The notes: generated by a model not told the origin, from the letters alone. Numbered from the stretch's first letter, positions 10,195 to 19,749 are shown. The stretch is DNA of 64,000 bases from JAXLWB01 sp046328715 (GCA_046328715.1 JAXLWB010000030.1:1-64000), one strand, 5' to 3'. Made by a program: numbers and translations.

Positions 10195-10254
10195 GCAGAG
10201 CGGCAGAGTTGCAAAGTGAATTCTAACTCTGCTGCTTTGCAACTCTGCTACTTT
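10195..10254. repeat. Palindromic spacer element, word family A
   Basis: An imperfect inverted repeat. The left arm GGCAGAGTTGCAAAG (10202-10216) pairs with the right arm CTTTGCAACTCTGCT (10235-10249) across an 18-nt loop. It fills the spacer between the aldo/keto reductase stop and the mobA start. The core CAAAGTGAATTCTAAC closely matches the element at 11914-12001, so the two are copies of one dispersed family. It could act as a transcript-end or mRNA-stability hairpin. Confidence 0.75.
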
Positions 10255-10257
10255 TGA

Positions 10258-11265
10258 TCACCGATACTGACTTGGACCAAAATCGGCTTCGTAGAAGGGC
10301 GAGACCATACGTCCCGGCGGCACGAGTTGATCGATTGCCGCCAGGTCATCGGCATTTAGCGAGACCGTCAAGGCACCCAGGTTGTCTTCGAGCTGTTCCA
10401 TCGTGCGTGGGCCAATAATCGGGCTGGTTACACCAGGTTGAGCGACACACCAGGCCAGCGCTAATTGTGAGATGGTGCAGCCTTTGGCCTGGGCCAGGGG
10501 CTTGAGTCCATCGACCACATCGAAAACTGCCTCGACCATACGAGCACGCAAGCGAGGATTGCTCTCTACATCGGCGAAGCGGCTATCGGCGGGCGGCGTA
10601 GTATTGCGGTCGTATTTGCCAGTCAGCAAGCCGCCTGCCAGTGGGCTCCAGGGAATCGTGGCAATGCCGTAGGTGCGCGCCATGGGCAGCAGTTCGCGCT
10701 CCACCCGACGGTCGAGGATGTGATAGGGTGGTTGTTCGCAGATAAAGCGGTTTAACCCCAACTCTTTGGCGATCCAGAGCGATTCGAGCACTTGCCAGGC
10801 GGCGAAGGTGCTTGTACCGATGTAGCGTACTTTGCCAGCCCGAATCAGATCGTCGAGGGCGCGCAGCGTTTCGTCGATCGGAATACTCGACTGCGGGCGA
10901 TGAATCTGGTAGAGGTCAATGTAGTCGGTCTGTAGCCGGCGCAAGCTCGCTTCGCATTGTTGGATGATGTGGCGGCGACTGTTGCCACTGCCATTCGGAT
11001 CATTCTCATCCATCACACCATGCACTTTGGTCGCCAGGATCAGTTTATCACGCTTGCCACTGCGCTTGATTGCTTCACCAGTCACCTCTTCGCTGCGTCC
11101 ACGGCTGTAGACATTGGCTGTATCGAGAAAGTTAATTCCGGCTTCCAGCGCACGGTTAATGATGGCGTAGGAATCTTCAGGACCGGTTTTGCCGCCAAAC
11201 ATCATACAACCTAGACAAAGTGGGCTAACCTTTACTCCCGTGCGCCCTAGCTGTCGATAATCCAT
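10258..11265 (-). CDS. Aldo/keto reductase
   Basis: A 335-residue TIM-barrel NADPH-dependent oxidoreductase of the aldo/keto reductase superfamily, resembling the YghZ/Tas or auxin-induced group. The catalytic Asp and Tyr lie in FLDTANVYSRGRSEE, the Lys in LATKVHG and the His in YQIHRPQSS. The C-terminal phosphate-binding region is recognisable (SPIIGPRTMEQLEDNL). The start has AAGGAG at the right spacing. It precedes mobA on the same strand with a palindrome between them, so co-transcription is possible but unproven. The substrate cannot be told from sequence. Confidence 0.95.
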   Translation of the reverse strand: MDYRQLGRTGVKVSPLCLGCMMFGGKTGPEDSYAIINRALEAGINFLDTANVYSRGRSEEVTGEAIKRSGKRDKLILATKVHGVMDENDPNGSGNSRRHIIQQCEASLRRLQTDYIDLYQIHRPQSSIPIDETLRALDDLIRAGKVRYIGTSTFAAWQVLESLWIAKELGLNRFICEQPPYHILDRRVERELLPMARTYGIATIPWSPLAGGLLTGKYDRNTTPPADSRFADVESNPRLRARMVEAVFDVVDGLKPLAQAKGCTISQLALAWCVAQPGVTSPIIGPRTMEQLEDNLGALTVSLNADDLAAIDQLVPPGRMVSPFYEADFGPSQYR

Positions 11266-11351
11266 GATCTGCTCCTTGTCGTGTCATCAGACTCATACAT
11301 CTCTTCCGAACATTGTGCGATTCGGAAATTTTCCATGCATAAGTCCGGATG

Positions 11352-11612
11352 TTATTCATCTTCTTCGTCACCCAGTTCGTTTACATCATCGACTTCTTCT
11401 TCGTCATCTTCACTGTATTGGACGAGGTGTACCAACAAATTCTTTGCCCGATCCAGGGGCATTTTGAGTTCGCTCATCACCAAAGCTTCCAACTCTTGTT
11501 GGTCCTCTGGCGAGAGGGCAGTACCGTTTTTATTGGCTGCGTGATAGCGTGCCACCAACTGGAGCAGCCGTTCACGTGCCGATGGTTTGGGGGTTGACTG
11601 AGTTTGTGACAT
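11352..11612 (-). CDS. Small acidic hypothetical protein
   Basis: An 86-residue protein that I do not recognise. Residues 10-70 are predicted helical and amphipathic. The C-terminal 20 residues are almost all Asp/Glu, ending in ELGDEEDE. Acidic tails of this kind occur in chaperone-like or nucleic-acid-mimic proteins, but nothing here decides the function. It lies 86 bp upstream of the aldo/keto reductase on the same strand. No strong ribosome binding site is seen, so reality as a gene is likely rather than certain. Confidence 0.6.
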   Translation of the reverse strand: MSQTQSTPKPSARERLLQLVARYHAANKNGTALSPEDQQELEALVMSELKMPLDRAKNLLVHLVQYSEDDEEEVDDVNELGDEEDE

Positions 11613-11913
11613 AAATGATAATCCTGAAGGATGAAGGATAAAATGATTCGTAACTACCAGCTATCCTGCCCAATTCGCCTTTGTGAGGAGAGAGGGTAAG
11701 GCTAGCCATACCACATACGGTACAGTCTTAACAAAGTAGACCTTAATCGCTCACTCTCTATAGTTTACACAAGTTTGACTACGAAAACAATATGGAATTG
11801 CTACAAAATATGGGCAGCCAGTTGTGTAGGTCAAATGGAATTGTTTCGTGCCATGTTCATGGTCTATTGATTGGTCAATTGATCATCTTCTTTTCATGAT
11901 TCATGTTATGGTG
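11613..11913. other. Intergenic region between divergent genes
   Basis: The gap between the acidic-protein gene (minus) and the beta-helix gene (plus) is about 410 bp. Its first 300 bp contain no ORF that looks coding. The stretch is AT-rich from 11740, with a short palindromic tract around 11868-11885 (TTGGTCAATTGATCA). It should hold promoters for both genes. I could not assign clear -35 and -10 boxes. Confidence 0.4.
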
Positions 11914-12001
11914 GTGAAAAGTGGAAAAGGGGCAAAGGACCAAAGTAAATTCTAATTTGTCACTTTGCTACTCTACAGCTTTTTACCTTTGCCACTTTAC
12001 A
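11914..12001. repeat. Palindromic spacer element, word family A
   Basis: Left arm words are GTGGAAAAGGGGCAAAGG; right arm words are CACTTTGCTACTCTAC and CTTTGCCACTTTAC. The core CAAAGTAAATTCTAA matches the element at 10195-10254, showing common descent rather than simple sequence. It ends about 20 bp before the beta-helix gene start, leaving room for its AAGGAG site, and would be transcribed in that gene's leader. Confidence 0.7.
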
Positions 12002-12022
12002 ATCTTCCTCTAAGGAGTAAAC

Positions 12023-13534
12023 ATGAAAAAAGTGTTGTTTGGTTTGTTATTAATCCTTCTCTGTACCGGCGTTTCGCGCCAGGCACGAGCAGAGACCTAT
12101 TATATTGCCCCGAATGGCGATGACAATCGCTCGGGTGCCAGCGAAGATGAGGCATGGGCCACCTTTAACCATGCCTGGCAATCCCTCTTCCCTGGTGATA
12201 GCTTGATCCTGCTTGATGGCATCTATTACCAAACGTTGCAGCCGAATGTGCGAGCGGGTCAACCCGGCAAGCCGATTACGATCAAGGCGCAGAACGATGG
12301 GCGGGCGATCATCGACGGCGAGTTCAAACGGGATGTGATCCGCATTGGCGATTGGACGCCGCGCGACTGGTTTGTGATCGAAGGGCTAGTGGCACGCAAC
12401 GCGCTGCTACACGTAATCCACATCGACAAAGGCACACACAACGTCTTGCGCCGCGTTTCCGCCTACAATGCCAGCGTCGATGACAACTCAGCTGTGATTG
12501 CCGTGCAGTACCCCGAAGCGCAATACAATGTGATTGAGGATTGTGTGGCTGCTGGCACTGGACGCAAGATGATTTACACCTATGGCGGACAGCACAATAC
12601 CTTCCGGCGCTGCTTTGCTGCCTGGCTTCGTTGGGATGGGCGCAAGTTTTGCGAGCAACAGTGGCCAAATGGAGCGAATCTACAATTCTACGGTGGCAGC
12701 TACAACCTGATCGAAAACAGCATTGCCTTTGGCGGCGTGCCCAAATGGAATGTCAGCATGGGCAACCAAGGCAATCTGGCCGATCCAACGGTGCAGGGCA
12801 ATCAGATTCTTGGTACTATCTCACTGCTGGCGGGGCGCGATTGGACAGGTCAGCCGATGAACTATGGAACCCGTCCCGCTTGCGATGATCCGACCAAGAC
12901 CCCGGTCTTCGCCAACCTGGAAGAGTGGCCCTATTTTCGCATCGGCTTTGTGGCGGACCGGCAGGACAACACCACCGTCTCCGACAATGTTTTTCGTGAC
13001 ATCTTTTCCTATGGGAACTACTCAGAAGGGATGGGCTACTATGCCAGCACCTTCACCAGCCCTGGCGGCGGATTTAGCATTGACCACGCAACCATCACCG
13101 GGAATTTGGGACTTGCCCATATCGAAGGCCCCTCGGTCAATATTGGCCAGCAATCGATGCCCCGCTTCGACGGCATTACCAACAGTCTGATCGGCGGCAC
13201 ACAATACCAGGAAGAAGGGGCGCGGCTGAGCAACCGCTACGTAGATGGCGTGCTGACCAACGAGCCGCTCTGGCCGTGGCCGATGGAAGAGCGCATCCAA
13301 CACGAGTTGGGACTCTCAGTGACAGGGGTTATCCAACCCTTGGTGACATCACAGGGACAGACAGCGCCTGTTTTGCCTGCTTCCATGCCTGCTTCCGTGC
13401 CTCTCGACGCAGCACCAGCAGTCACACCAACGCCGACATCGGTTGGACCTACACCAACCGCCACACCGATATCTACACAACCCGCAGGCAGAGATTCGGC
13501 TAAGTTGTTTCTACCCAATGTGACGAGGAATTGA
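12023..13534 (+). CDS. Secreted right-handed beta-helix (DUF1565-type) protein
   Basis: A 503-residue exported protein. A clear Sec signal peptide (about residues 1-24, ending ARAE) is followed by YYIAPNGDDNRSGASEDEAW, the DUF1565-like start of parallel beta-helix proteins. Repeated short strands with GTHNVLRRV, YNVIEDCV and YNLIENSIAF follow, typical of pectate-lyase-like or NosD-like coils. The C-terminal about 70 residues are a Pro/Thr linker and a short tail. Such proteins bind or cleave surface polysaccharides, but no catalytic set was identified. AAGGAG precedes the ATG. It converges on the permease gene with a hairpin between them. Confidence 0.85.
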   Translation: MKKVLFGLLLILLCTGVSRQARAETYYIAPNGDDNRSGASEDEAWATFNHAWQSLFPGDSLILLDGIYYQTLQPNVRAGQPGKPITIKAQNDGRAIIDGEFKRDVIRIGDWTPRDWFVIEGLVARNALLHVIHIDKGTHNVLRRVSAYNASVDDNSAVIAVQYPEAQYNVIEDCVAAGTGRKMIYTYGGQHNTFRRCFAAWLRWDGRKFCEQQWPNGANLQFYGGSYNLIENSIAFGGVPKWNVSMGNQGNLADPTVQGNQILGTISLLAGRDWTGQPMNYGTRPACDDPTKTPVFANLEEWPYFRIGFVADRQDNTTVSDNVFRDIFSYGNYSEGMGYYASTFTSPGGGFSIDHATITGNLGLAHIEGPSVNIGQQSMPRFDGITNSLIGGTQYQEEGARLSNRYVDGVLTNEPLWPWPMEERIQHELGLSVTGVIQPLVTSQGQTAPVLPASMPASVPLDAAPAVTPTPTSVGPTPTATPISTQPAGRDSAKLFLPNVTRN

Positions 13535-13574
13535 AGCAATTTAACGAGAACAACCTTACTGACTTTGAACAAAC

Positions 13575-13619
13575 CAGGAGGACAGTAAGTCAGCGTGTTA
13601 CTGTCTCACTGTCCTCCTG
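13575..13619. terminator. Convergent-gene hairpin, word family H
   Basis: A 12-bp perfect inverted repeat (CAGGAGGACAGT at 13575-13586 and ACTGTCCTCCTG at 13608-13619). It lies between the stops of two convergent genes, so a bidirectional terminator role is likely. No U-tract follows on either strand, so intrinsic termination is not certain. The string GGACAGTAAGTCAG is shared with the element at 20269-20324. Confidence 0.6.
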
Positions 13620-13623
13620 CGCT

Positions 13624-14451
13624 CTACTCTCTTTTCCCCAACACTCGCTTAACGACAAAAAGCACGGAAAATGAAATCACCAACAGAATGGCTGACAGCG
13701 TCAAGGCCACGCTCAAATCAAGCTCGAAGCCGACGTAAATGGCGAGGGGCATGGTTTGCGTTCGCCCTGGAAAGTTGCCAGCAAAGAGGATGGTTGCTCC
13801 AAATTCGCCCAGCGCGCGTGCCCAGGTAAGCACGATCCCGGTCAGTAGCGAACGACTCGCCAAGGGTAAGGTAATATGCCAGAAGATCCAAAGGGCAGAG
13901 GCGCCATCGACCGCAGCAGCCTCTTCGAACTCGGTTGGCACCTCGGCAAAGCCAGTGATCGCTGATTTCAGGTAGAAGGGCAAGGCCACGAACATTTGCG
14001 CCAGGATGACCGCAGCGGTCGAAAAGGCAATTGAGATGCCGATATCATCCAGGTAACGTCCCACAAGCCCATTGCGTCCAAAGGCCATCAGCAAAGCAAT
14101 ACCAGCCACCGTTGGCGGCATGACAGTCGGCAGGTCAATCAATGTATCAATCCAGAGGCGACCACGCACCCGCCGTCGTGCCAACAGCCAGGCAGCCGGC
14201 GTCGCCACACAGATGCCAAACACCACGGTCAGGGTGCTTGTACTGAGGCTGAGCCAAATCGCCTGAACAATCGTGCGTTGTGACAGATTGACAAAAAAGT
14301 TGACTGGATCGACTCGAAGTAACAAGGCGAGAATCGGTAGCAGCAGAAAAAGCAAAACAGGCAAAGCGACCAGCCACAAACGCAGATCTTCGCGATTGGA
14401 AGTTCTTCGCCAGCCAGGTGCGCCGTTCTTGCGCGGTTGAGACAATCCCAT
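13624..14451 (-). CDS. modB: Molybdate-type ABC transporter permease ModB-like
   Basis: A 275-residue inner-membrane permease with about six TM helices. The EAA loop reads EEAAAVDGASALWIFWHITL, which contacts the ATPase subunit. Motifs such as DLPTVMPPTVAGIALL and RALGEFGATILFAGN are typical of ModB-type molybdate (or tungstate) permeases. I chose the ATG at 14451; an upstream TTG at 14520 gives a non-conserved extension. No modA or modC lies in the window, so its partners must be elsewhere. Its closeness to moeA and mobA (about 4 kb) supports a molybdate role. Confidence 0.9.
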   Translation of the reverse strand: MGLSQPRKNGAPGWRRTSNREDLRLWLVALPVLLFLLLPILALLLRVDPVNFFVNLSQRTIVQAIWLSLSTSTLTVVFGICVATPAAWLLARRRVRGRLWIDTLIDLPTVMPPTVAGIALLMAFGRNGLVGRYLDDIGISIAFSTAAVILAQMFVALPFYLKSAITGFAEVPTEFEEAAAVDGASALWIFWHITLPLASRSLLTGIVLTWARALGEFGATILFAGNFPGRTQTMPLAIYVGFELDLSVALTLSAILLVISFSVLFVVKRVLGKRE

Positions 14452-14535
14452 AAGTAAAAGAAAAAAAAGAGTTGGAGCAGCGCAGGTTACAATGGGCTCA
14501 TGGCCCACTGCCCCGCACAAGTCCAGAAAATAAAA

Positions 14536-14583
14536 AGACAGTCAGCCCGTAGAGTGAATCTTCACTCCACGAGCTGGCTGTCC
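14536..14583 (-). terminator. Rho-independent terminator after the subtilase gene
   Basis: A long hairpin has arms AGACAGTCAGCCCGTAGAGTG and CACTCCACGAGCTGGCTGTC around a very short loop. On the minus strand it is followed directly by a T-rich tract (TCTTTTTATTTTC). It begins 22 bp after the subtilase stop codon. This is the clearest intrinsic terminator in the window. Confidence 0.8.
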
Positions 14584-14604
14584 TACGCATGGTTGAAACA
14601 GCAA

Positions 14605-17600
14605 CTAGCGTTGTACCAAGGGTAGGAAGGTCTTCTTCGATCCGGCTGTCAAATTACCACCCGTCAGAGCCACATTGTTGGTCGCCGCGCCTGTAGAATC
14701 AGAAGAGGCTACCAGGGCAAAGGGTTGTGCGCCAAATTGCCCGTTGACCGAGGAAGCCGAGACTGTAATCTGATAGTTGCCTGCGGTTGGGTTACTCAGC
14801 CGAATCACTTCCACATTGTTGACGTGATCGGGTGCATCGGCACCGCCAGCATAGACCAATCCACCGGGGCCTTGCACCGACAGATCCAGATCGTTGACAA
14901 GCCGTTTGCTGGCTGCCGTTTGTGCTGGGGGATCGGTCCAGACCAATGTGATGTTCAGCCCCCCGGAAGCAGCGGGTCCACCACCGCCGCCACCGGTGAC
15001 CGTGTACTGTGCCGAAGCCTGTTTATCACCTTGTACAAGCGAGAGCGTATACTGCCCCGGCGTCGTGGCCGCGGTCGTGTCCACATTCAATTGTAGATTC
15101 CCATTTTCGTCTGTAGTAGCATTGCCAATCAGTTGATTATCTAGGCGCACTTCTACCGCGGTAGATGGCGTGAAGTGGGAGGCCTGGAAGGTAAAGGTAG
15201 TACCCGCTGGCCCCGAAGCTGGGCTCACACTCAACGCTGGATCTTGCTCGGCAACTGCCGTTACATTCATCTGCGTCGAAGCGTTGTGGTTGGCGCTGTC
15301 AGTCGCCTCAACCGTGTATTCACCTGCGGTCGTGTTGCTGTTGGTTTGAATATGAAACGAGATTTGTCCATTGTCGTCACTGCCTACCGTACCCAGCGCA
15401 TTGCCATTGACCGTGACGTTGATCGCCGAGTCGTTCGGCACAAAGCCTGCCCCCGTAAAGTTGAAGTCGGTGCCTGCAGGACCCGATGTGGGATCGACAC
15501 TCAAGCTGGCGCTGACACCACCATCACCAATTGTGAGGGTCGTATGGCCAGCCCGCGAGGCAAAGTCCAGTGTCTCAATTGGGTACTGCCCCGGATCAAT
15601 CGTGGTGCTGGAATAGAGAAAGGCTGCCATGTTGCCAGCCGAATCGGCATAAACAGTCTTGATATAGTTATCATTATTGCAGGGGCTGATACAGATATCA
15701 ATGGCACTATAGGGAAAATTGTAGTGACCAACCAAGAGAAAGGTCGTGCCAGGCGGACCGGAGGCGGGAGCAACCGAAAGCTCGACATCCGGGAAGTCGA
15801 TGGTCATGTAGATATCATCGACAATCGCCGACTGATGGGGTTCCAACCCGTCACTGACTGTATACAAAACCAGGTAACCTGACTGCCCGGCCAGCGCTTG
15901 TAGTTCGCTGGAACTAAAATCATAACTAAAGGTATATTTGTCCGACACATTCTCACAAAGTGGTTGATCGGGCGCAAAGGGGCCAATAAAATAACCAGAG
16001 TCATCGACCAATGCGACACAAGTATAATCATCTTTATCATCTTGATCATACAGGTCAATGTTAAACTGCAGGGTGCTTTTATTTGCCGTATCGATCTGAT
16101 CGGGGAAGTGAACCGGGTACCAGATCGAATCTTGGCTCTCCGTGCCGCCCAACCACATCGAATATTCACCAGTGATGACAAGGTTTGGATTGCTTGTGCG
16201 CACTGGGATGCCGCCGCCCAGCCAGACATACTGCCAGTAATCTGTCCAATCGGGATCTTCAAAGTCACCGCCGCCGATGTATTGATAGAGCGAGCTCTGG
16301 GTTTGCGCCGCTCCCGCCGGACGTGGTTTGAAATGGCTGCTACCATTTTTCGCAGTGCGATGTGGCAACGCCCGTTGCTGACCGCTCAACAGCGAATTGC
16401 CCGACTTGCTGTTTCCAGTTGGGATCGGGGAAGGGTTATGTGCCTTCTGATAGCCTGGCAGTGGTTCGACCGTGAAGCCAGAACGATCTGATTTCAACTG
16501 AGACGCGCTGACTGCGCTATGGCTATCGACCAGATGGAGTGTGCTCACATCTGCTGCCTGCACCGTGCTAGCTTCGGGCAGGCCAGCGCTGGCAATGACC
16601 ACTCCCTGTTGCAAATTGGCAACTACCTGGATCGTGTAGGAGACACTTTGACCAGTGCTGATCCCTTGAACATAATCATCCATGGTCAGATAATTAGCAC
16701 GCAATGTGTTCTTCAAATCGACCCGACCGTAACCACTGTTCATGTCAGCCACGGAGGCGCCCGGCAACTGGACAGCGCCATTGATCATCACCGCTTTCAT
16801 CAACGCCGAGCTGGGATCGGTGATACCGCGCTGTTTGGCCAACCATTCACGAACCAGAGCCGCACTGCCTGCCGTCAGCGGTGTCGCCATCGAAGTGCCG
16901 CCCATAAAGGCGTAGTTGTTGTCAAAGTTGTCCCAGAAACTCCCATCCGGGGCTTGCGCCGCTCTGACCGAAAGTATCCAGGTGCCTGGAGCCACGACAT
17001 CCGGCTTTAGCCGACCATCGTCAGTTGGGCCACGACTAGAAAAATCGGCGATCTCATTGACATTATCCCCACGAGAGCCTTTGTCAGAACGATTGTTTTC
17101 GCTGGCCCCCACGGTCAAAACATTTTTGGCAGTGCCAGGCGAACCAATCGTCTGCGAATCGGGGCCGGCGTTGCCCGCCGCATAGAGCACCAGATAATCT
17201 TTGTGATTCCAGATGTAGTTATCCACCAAGCTGGCGATGATGTTGTAGCCGCCGTTGTCCGAGGCACCCCAACTATTGCTCGAAATGCGGGCACCATTTT
17301 GGTAGCCGCGAGCAAGGAAGTCTCCGTTGGTATCGATACATTGAATACCACTGCTGCCATCGGTGTTCAACGCCATAAAGACCAACTGCGCCTCAGGTGC
17401 TACACCGGCATTCGAGCTGGCATATTGATGGTTGCCAGCATTGCTACCCGACTGAGTGCCATTGCCCAAGATCGAGCCAGAGACATGGGTACCATGCCCG
17501 TGAAGATCGGTGAAAGTTGTCTTGGCGCTGCATTGTGGGCTGGCTAGATTCATCTCGCTCGGTGCGTAGGCTTTGATCAAGCGGCCAGCAAAGTCTGCCG

Positions 17601-18399
17601 ACAAGTTGCCCTGCACACTCAAACCCGAATCCGAGACGGCGATAATCTGTCCTTGACCGTAGTAACCGAAATCCTGCCAGACATTCTCGGCATTGAGAAT
17701 CTTGCGCGCCTGAGCGTTGGTAGTCTCCATCGGCAAATAAGGTTCTAGCCAACTGACCGCAGGGTTTTGCACTACTTGTGCAACTGCCGAAACCGGTAGC
17801 GAAGCACGAACAACCGCACCAAGCGGACCCTCAAATGCTTCAGTCACGTTTGCACCGAGTAATACAAGCGACCTGCGTAACGCATCCAATGATTCACCCG
17901 GGAAGGCAACCACATAGAGATCCTGGAACGCGGCAGCGTCTCCATCCGCGGCGCTGACCTGATTCGCCAGCGCTGGTGACAGTTTGTAGTTGGGGCGATA
18001 GGGTCCGATCCAGCGCACGCTGGGAAGGCTGGCAACATCCGCCAATACTTTGGCAGAGGCACGTACAATGTGTGCATTTTCGGGCACGTAGCCGATCACT
18101 TCACCGCCCAAGGCTGCGACTTGTTGCAGCCATTGGGCTTGGACCGGCCCGCTAAATTGAACAATCGAATAACGCGAGGCGGAGCCATCTACCTCAGCCG
18201 CAGCTATGTTGCTTTGCTGATTAGTTGCGGAATCAGCAGACTGAAGTGGATCAAAGGTTGCACTTTGCAGATAAATTGTCCCTGTTGTTGGGTTATCCTG
18301 GGCAAGTGCAACGCCAAATGAGAATAAGCATAGAAATACGAGGAGAGTGAGCGCAGTGAACCGGGTTTTCATAGTACTCCTTTGGTGATTTGGATTCAA
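14605..18399 (-). CDS. Secreted subtilisin-like serine protease (S8) with Ig-like repeats
   Basis: A 1264-residue exported peptidase. A signal peptide (about 10-33) is followed by an I9-like propeptide region. The S8 catalytic triad is complete: D257 in AVSDSG, H305 in HGHGTHVSG and S503 in GGTSMATPL. The middle part contains a jelly-roll-like module (about 700-870). It is followed by three tandem Ig/IPT-like repeats, each opening with (V/D)P(A/T)SGP(A/P)GT, then a glycine patch. The C-terminal part resembles a proprotein-convertase P-like domain (LNITLVWTDPP ... NDLDLSVQGPGG). AAAGGAG lies before the ATG. It should act outside the cell on proteins. An intrinsic terminator follows, so it is probably monocistronic. 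Confidence 0.95.
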   Translation of the reverse strand: MNPNHQRSTMKTRFTALTLLVFLCLFSFGVALAQDNPTTGTIYLQSATFDPLQSADSATNQQSNIAAAEVDGSASRYSIVQFSGPVQAQWLQQVAALGGEVIGYVPENAHIVRASAKVLADVASLPSVRWIGPYRPNYKLSPALANQVSAADGDAAAFQDLYVVAFPGESLDALRRSLVLLGANVTEAFEGPLGAVVRASLPVSAVAQVVQNPAVSWLEPYLPMETTNAQARKILNAENVWQDFGYYGQGQIIAVSDSGLSVQGNLSADFAGRLIKAYAPSEMNLASPQCSAKTTFTDLHGHGTHVSGSILGNGTQSGSNAGNHQYASSNAGVAPEAQLVFMALNTDGSSGIQCIDTNGDFLARGYQNGARISSNSWGASDNGGYNIIASLVDNYIWNHKDYLVLYAAGNAGPDSQTIGSPGTAKNVLTVGASENNRSDKGSRGDNVNEIADFSSRGPTDDGRLKPDVVAPGTWILSVRAAQAPDGSFWDNFDNNYAFMGGTSMATPLTAGSAALVREWLAKQRGITDPSSALMKAVMINGAVQLPGASVADMNSGYGRVDLKNTLRANYLTMDDYVQGISTGQSVSYTIQVVANLQQGVVIASAGLPEASTVQAADVSTLHLVDSHSAVSASQLKSDRSGFTVEPLPGYQKAHNPSPIPTGNSKSGNSLLSGQQRALPHRTAKNGSSHFKPRPAGAAQTQSSLYQYIGGGDFEDPDWTDYWQYVWLGGGIPVRTSNPNLVITGEYSMWLGGTESQDSIWYPVHFPDQIDTANKSTLQFNIDLYDQDDKDDYTCVALVDDSGYFIGPFAPDQPLCENVSDKYTFSYDFSSSELQALAGQSGYLVLYTVSDGLEPHQSAIVDDIYMTIDFPDVELSVAPASGPPGTTFLLVGHYNFPYSAIDICISPCNNDNYIKTVYADSAGNMAAFLYSSTTIDPGQYPIETLDFASRAGHTTLTIGDGGVSASLSVDPTSGPAGTDFNFTGAGFVPNDSAINVTVNGNALGTVGSDDNGQISFHIQTNSNTTAGEYTVEATDSANHNASTQMNVTAVAEQDPALSVSPASGPAGTTFTFQASHFTPSTAVEVRLDNQLIGNATTDENGNLQLNVDTTAATTPGQYTLSLVQGDKQASAQYTVTGGGGGGPAASGGLNITLVWTDPPAQTAASKRLVNDLDLSVQGPGGLVYAGGADAPDHVNNVEVIRLSNPTAGNYQITVSASSVNGQFGAQPFALVASSDSTGAATNNVALTGGNLTAGSKKTFLPLVQR

Positions 18400-18414
18400 T
18401 GTGTCTATTAAACA

Positions 18415-19749
18415 CTATTTCACATCATAAGCCGAATCCCAAAGCTTGTCGAGCACCATTTTCGCTTCAAGCAACGCCGGAATGTGACAGTTGCCTTCGT
18501 CATCAACCGTGAAGAGTGAGACGAGGCGGGCTTGCCTTTCCCCACAGGGAGTGATCTCAGCTTGCAGGTTTTGGATGCGAGCGAAGGCTCTTTCGGCGTT
18601 GAACTCCAGCGGCAGGCCGCAGACATGATGAAGCCAACTTTCGATCCGCCGCTCTACCTGTTGTGGCGTCATCACACCGTTGTTGATGAAGAGATGATAG
18701 TAGGTAACAATGGTCTCCTTGCATTCTTCCTCTTCCGCTGCATCGATCAAACATTGAAAAACGCTGGCATTATTGGCAATACTACGGAAAAAAAGCGTTT
18801 CGGTGACATTTTTCATAAACAAAATGCGCTTGTTCTTATACGAGTCATATTGTTTGTAGGCAAAGCCGCCAAGGGCCAGCAACACCGAAGAAACAGCAAA
18901 AAGTAGCGGGGATGTTTCATGAATTTGCTGCTCATTGACTCCCAATCGCTCGGAAAAGGAAGGGCCAAGGGTCAAAAAGGCAATCACGCCTAGCAAGAGC
19001 AATAAGTTGGGCACAATTTTGATCAACATCGAAATGCCCGCGCCAAAGGCGGGCACAAAAAAGAGAAAGCGGTCAAACCAGTTCATCGACAGGCGCACAT
19101 TGGGGAAGAGCAGTTCCAGATCGTGTTGCGGGATGTCTCGATAGAGATAGAGGTAGATACAGCCCGGCTGGAAGTTGAAACGTTTGCGCTTTGTGCCATT
19201 CGCACTAAGTGAGCTTTCATTCTTAAACTTTAACCCCAGCAGCACATTGGAGTAGACCTGCATATCGAACCGTTGCTGCCAAAAGAATTTCTTGCGCGTG
19301 CCGTAGCCCGCGGTCTGACCACGATGATAAAGCAAAATCTGTTCAAAATCGTAAAAGTTGATCTCCGTCTTGAGATCGACCAAATCGCTGCCGCGCATTG
19401 CATTCATGATCGCCACCCAATCGAGTGGCTCATAGTTGGCGCGCGCCAACGTCGTCGTGAGTGTATCGATCAGTTGTGACTCCGTTGTGCCGTCATCGAC
19501 GCTGAGCGCGTTACGTCGCTTTGCTTCAGCTATGTCGGGATTAAAGGGCAAGTAGTTGCGCTTGAGCGCCTCATTGATGTGATGAAACTGAAAGTGAGTA
19601 TAAGCGGCCAACAAATCGCAAAAACTCCGAAAACGTCCGGCATCATCCTCACTGAGACGACCTTCGGCCAGGCAAAGCTCAATCAACTGTTGTCGACTCT
19701 GCGGAATCGCGCGGTTCACATTACAAGTTTCACTCATAAACGTAAGCAT
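18415..19749 (-). CDS. DUF3754 / TMEM143-like membrane protein
   Basis: A 444-residue protein with two close TM helices at about 230-290 (ISMLIKIVPNLLLLLGVIAF and LLFAVSSVLLALGGFAY). It has an N-terminal soluble region with IEALKRNYLPFNPD-like sequence and RDIPQHDLELLFPN just before the membrane segments. This layout and the IPxxDLExLFP motif match the DUF3754 (TMEM143-like) family, found widely in bacteria and mitochondria with no settled function. The start is the ATG at 19749 or 19737; neither has a strong site. It ends 16 bp before the subtilase start on the same strand, so the two may be co-transcribed. Confidence 0.75.
   Translation of the reverse strand: MLTFMSETCNVNRAIPQSRQQLIELCLAEGRLSEDDAGRFRSFCDLLAAYTHFQFHHINEALKRNYLPFNPDIAEAKRRNALSVDDGTTESQLIDTLTTTLARANYEPLDWVAIMNAMRGSDLVDLKTEINFYDFEQILLYHRGQTAGYGTRKKFFWQQRFDMQVYSNVLLGLKFKNESSLSANGTKRKRFNFQPGCIYLYLYRDIPQHDLELLFPNVRLSMNWFDRFLFFVPAFGAGISMLIKIVPNLLLLLGVIAFLTLGPSFSERLGVNEQQIHETSPLLFAVSSVLLALGGFAYKQYDSYKNKRILFMKNVTETLFFRSIANNASVFQCLIDAAEEEECKETIVTYYHLFINNGVMTPQQVERRIESWLHHVCGLPLEFNAERAFARIQNLQAEITPCGERQARLVSLFTVDDEGNCHIPALLEAKMVLDKLWDSAYDVK

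Noticed and set aside
12541..12888. Overlapping plus-strand ORF inside the beta-helix gene
   Set aside because: It is an out-of-frame shadow; the beta-helix frame has a signal peptide, a ribosome binding site and continuous repeats.
13624..14520. Longer TTG start for the ModB-like permease
   Set aside because: The added 23 residues are not permease-like and no site precedes them; the ATG at 14451 is preferred.
15175..15882. Plus-strand ORF of 235 codons within the subtilase gene
   Set aside because: It lies wholly antisense to the well-supported S8 protease frame and has no recognisable domain.
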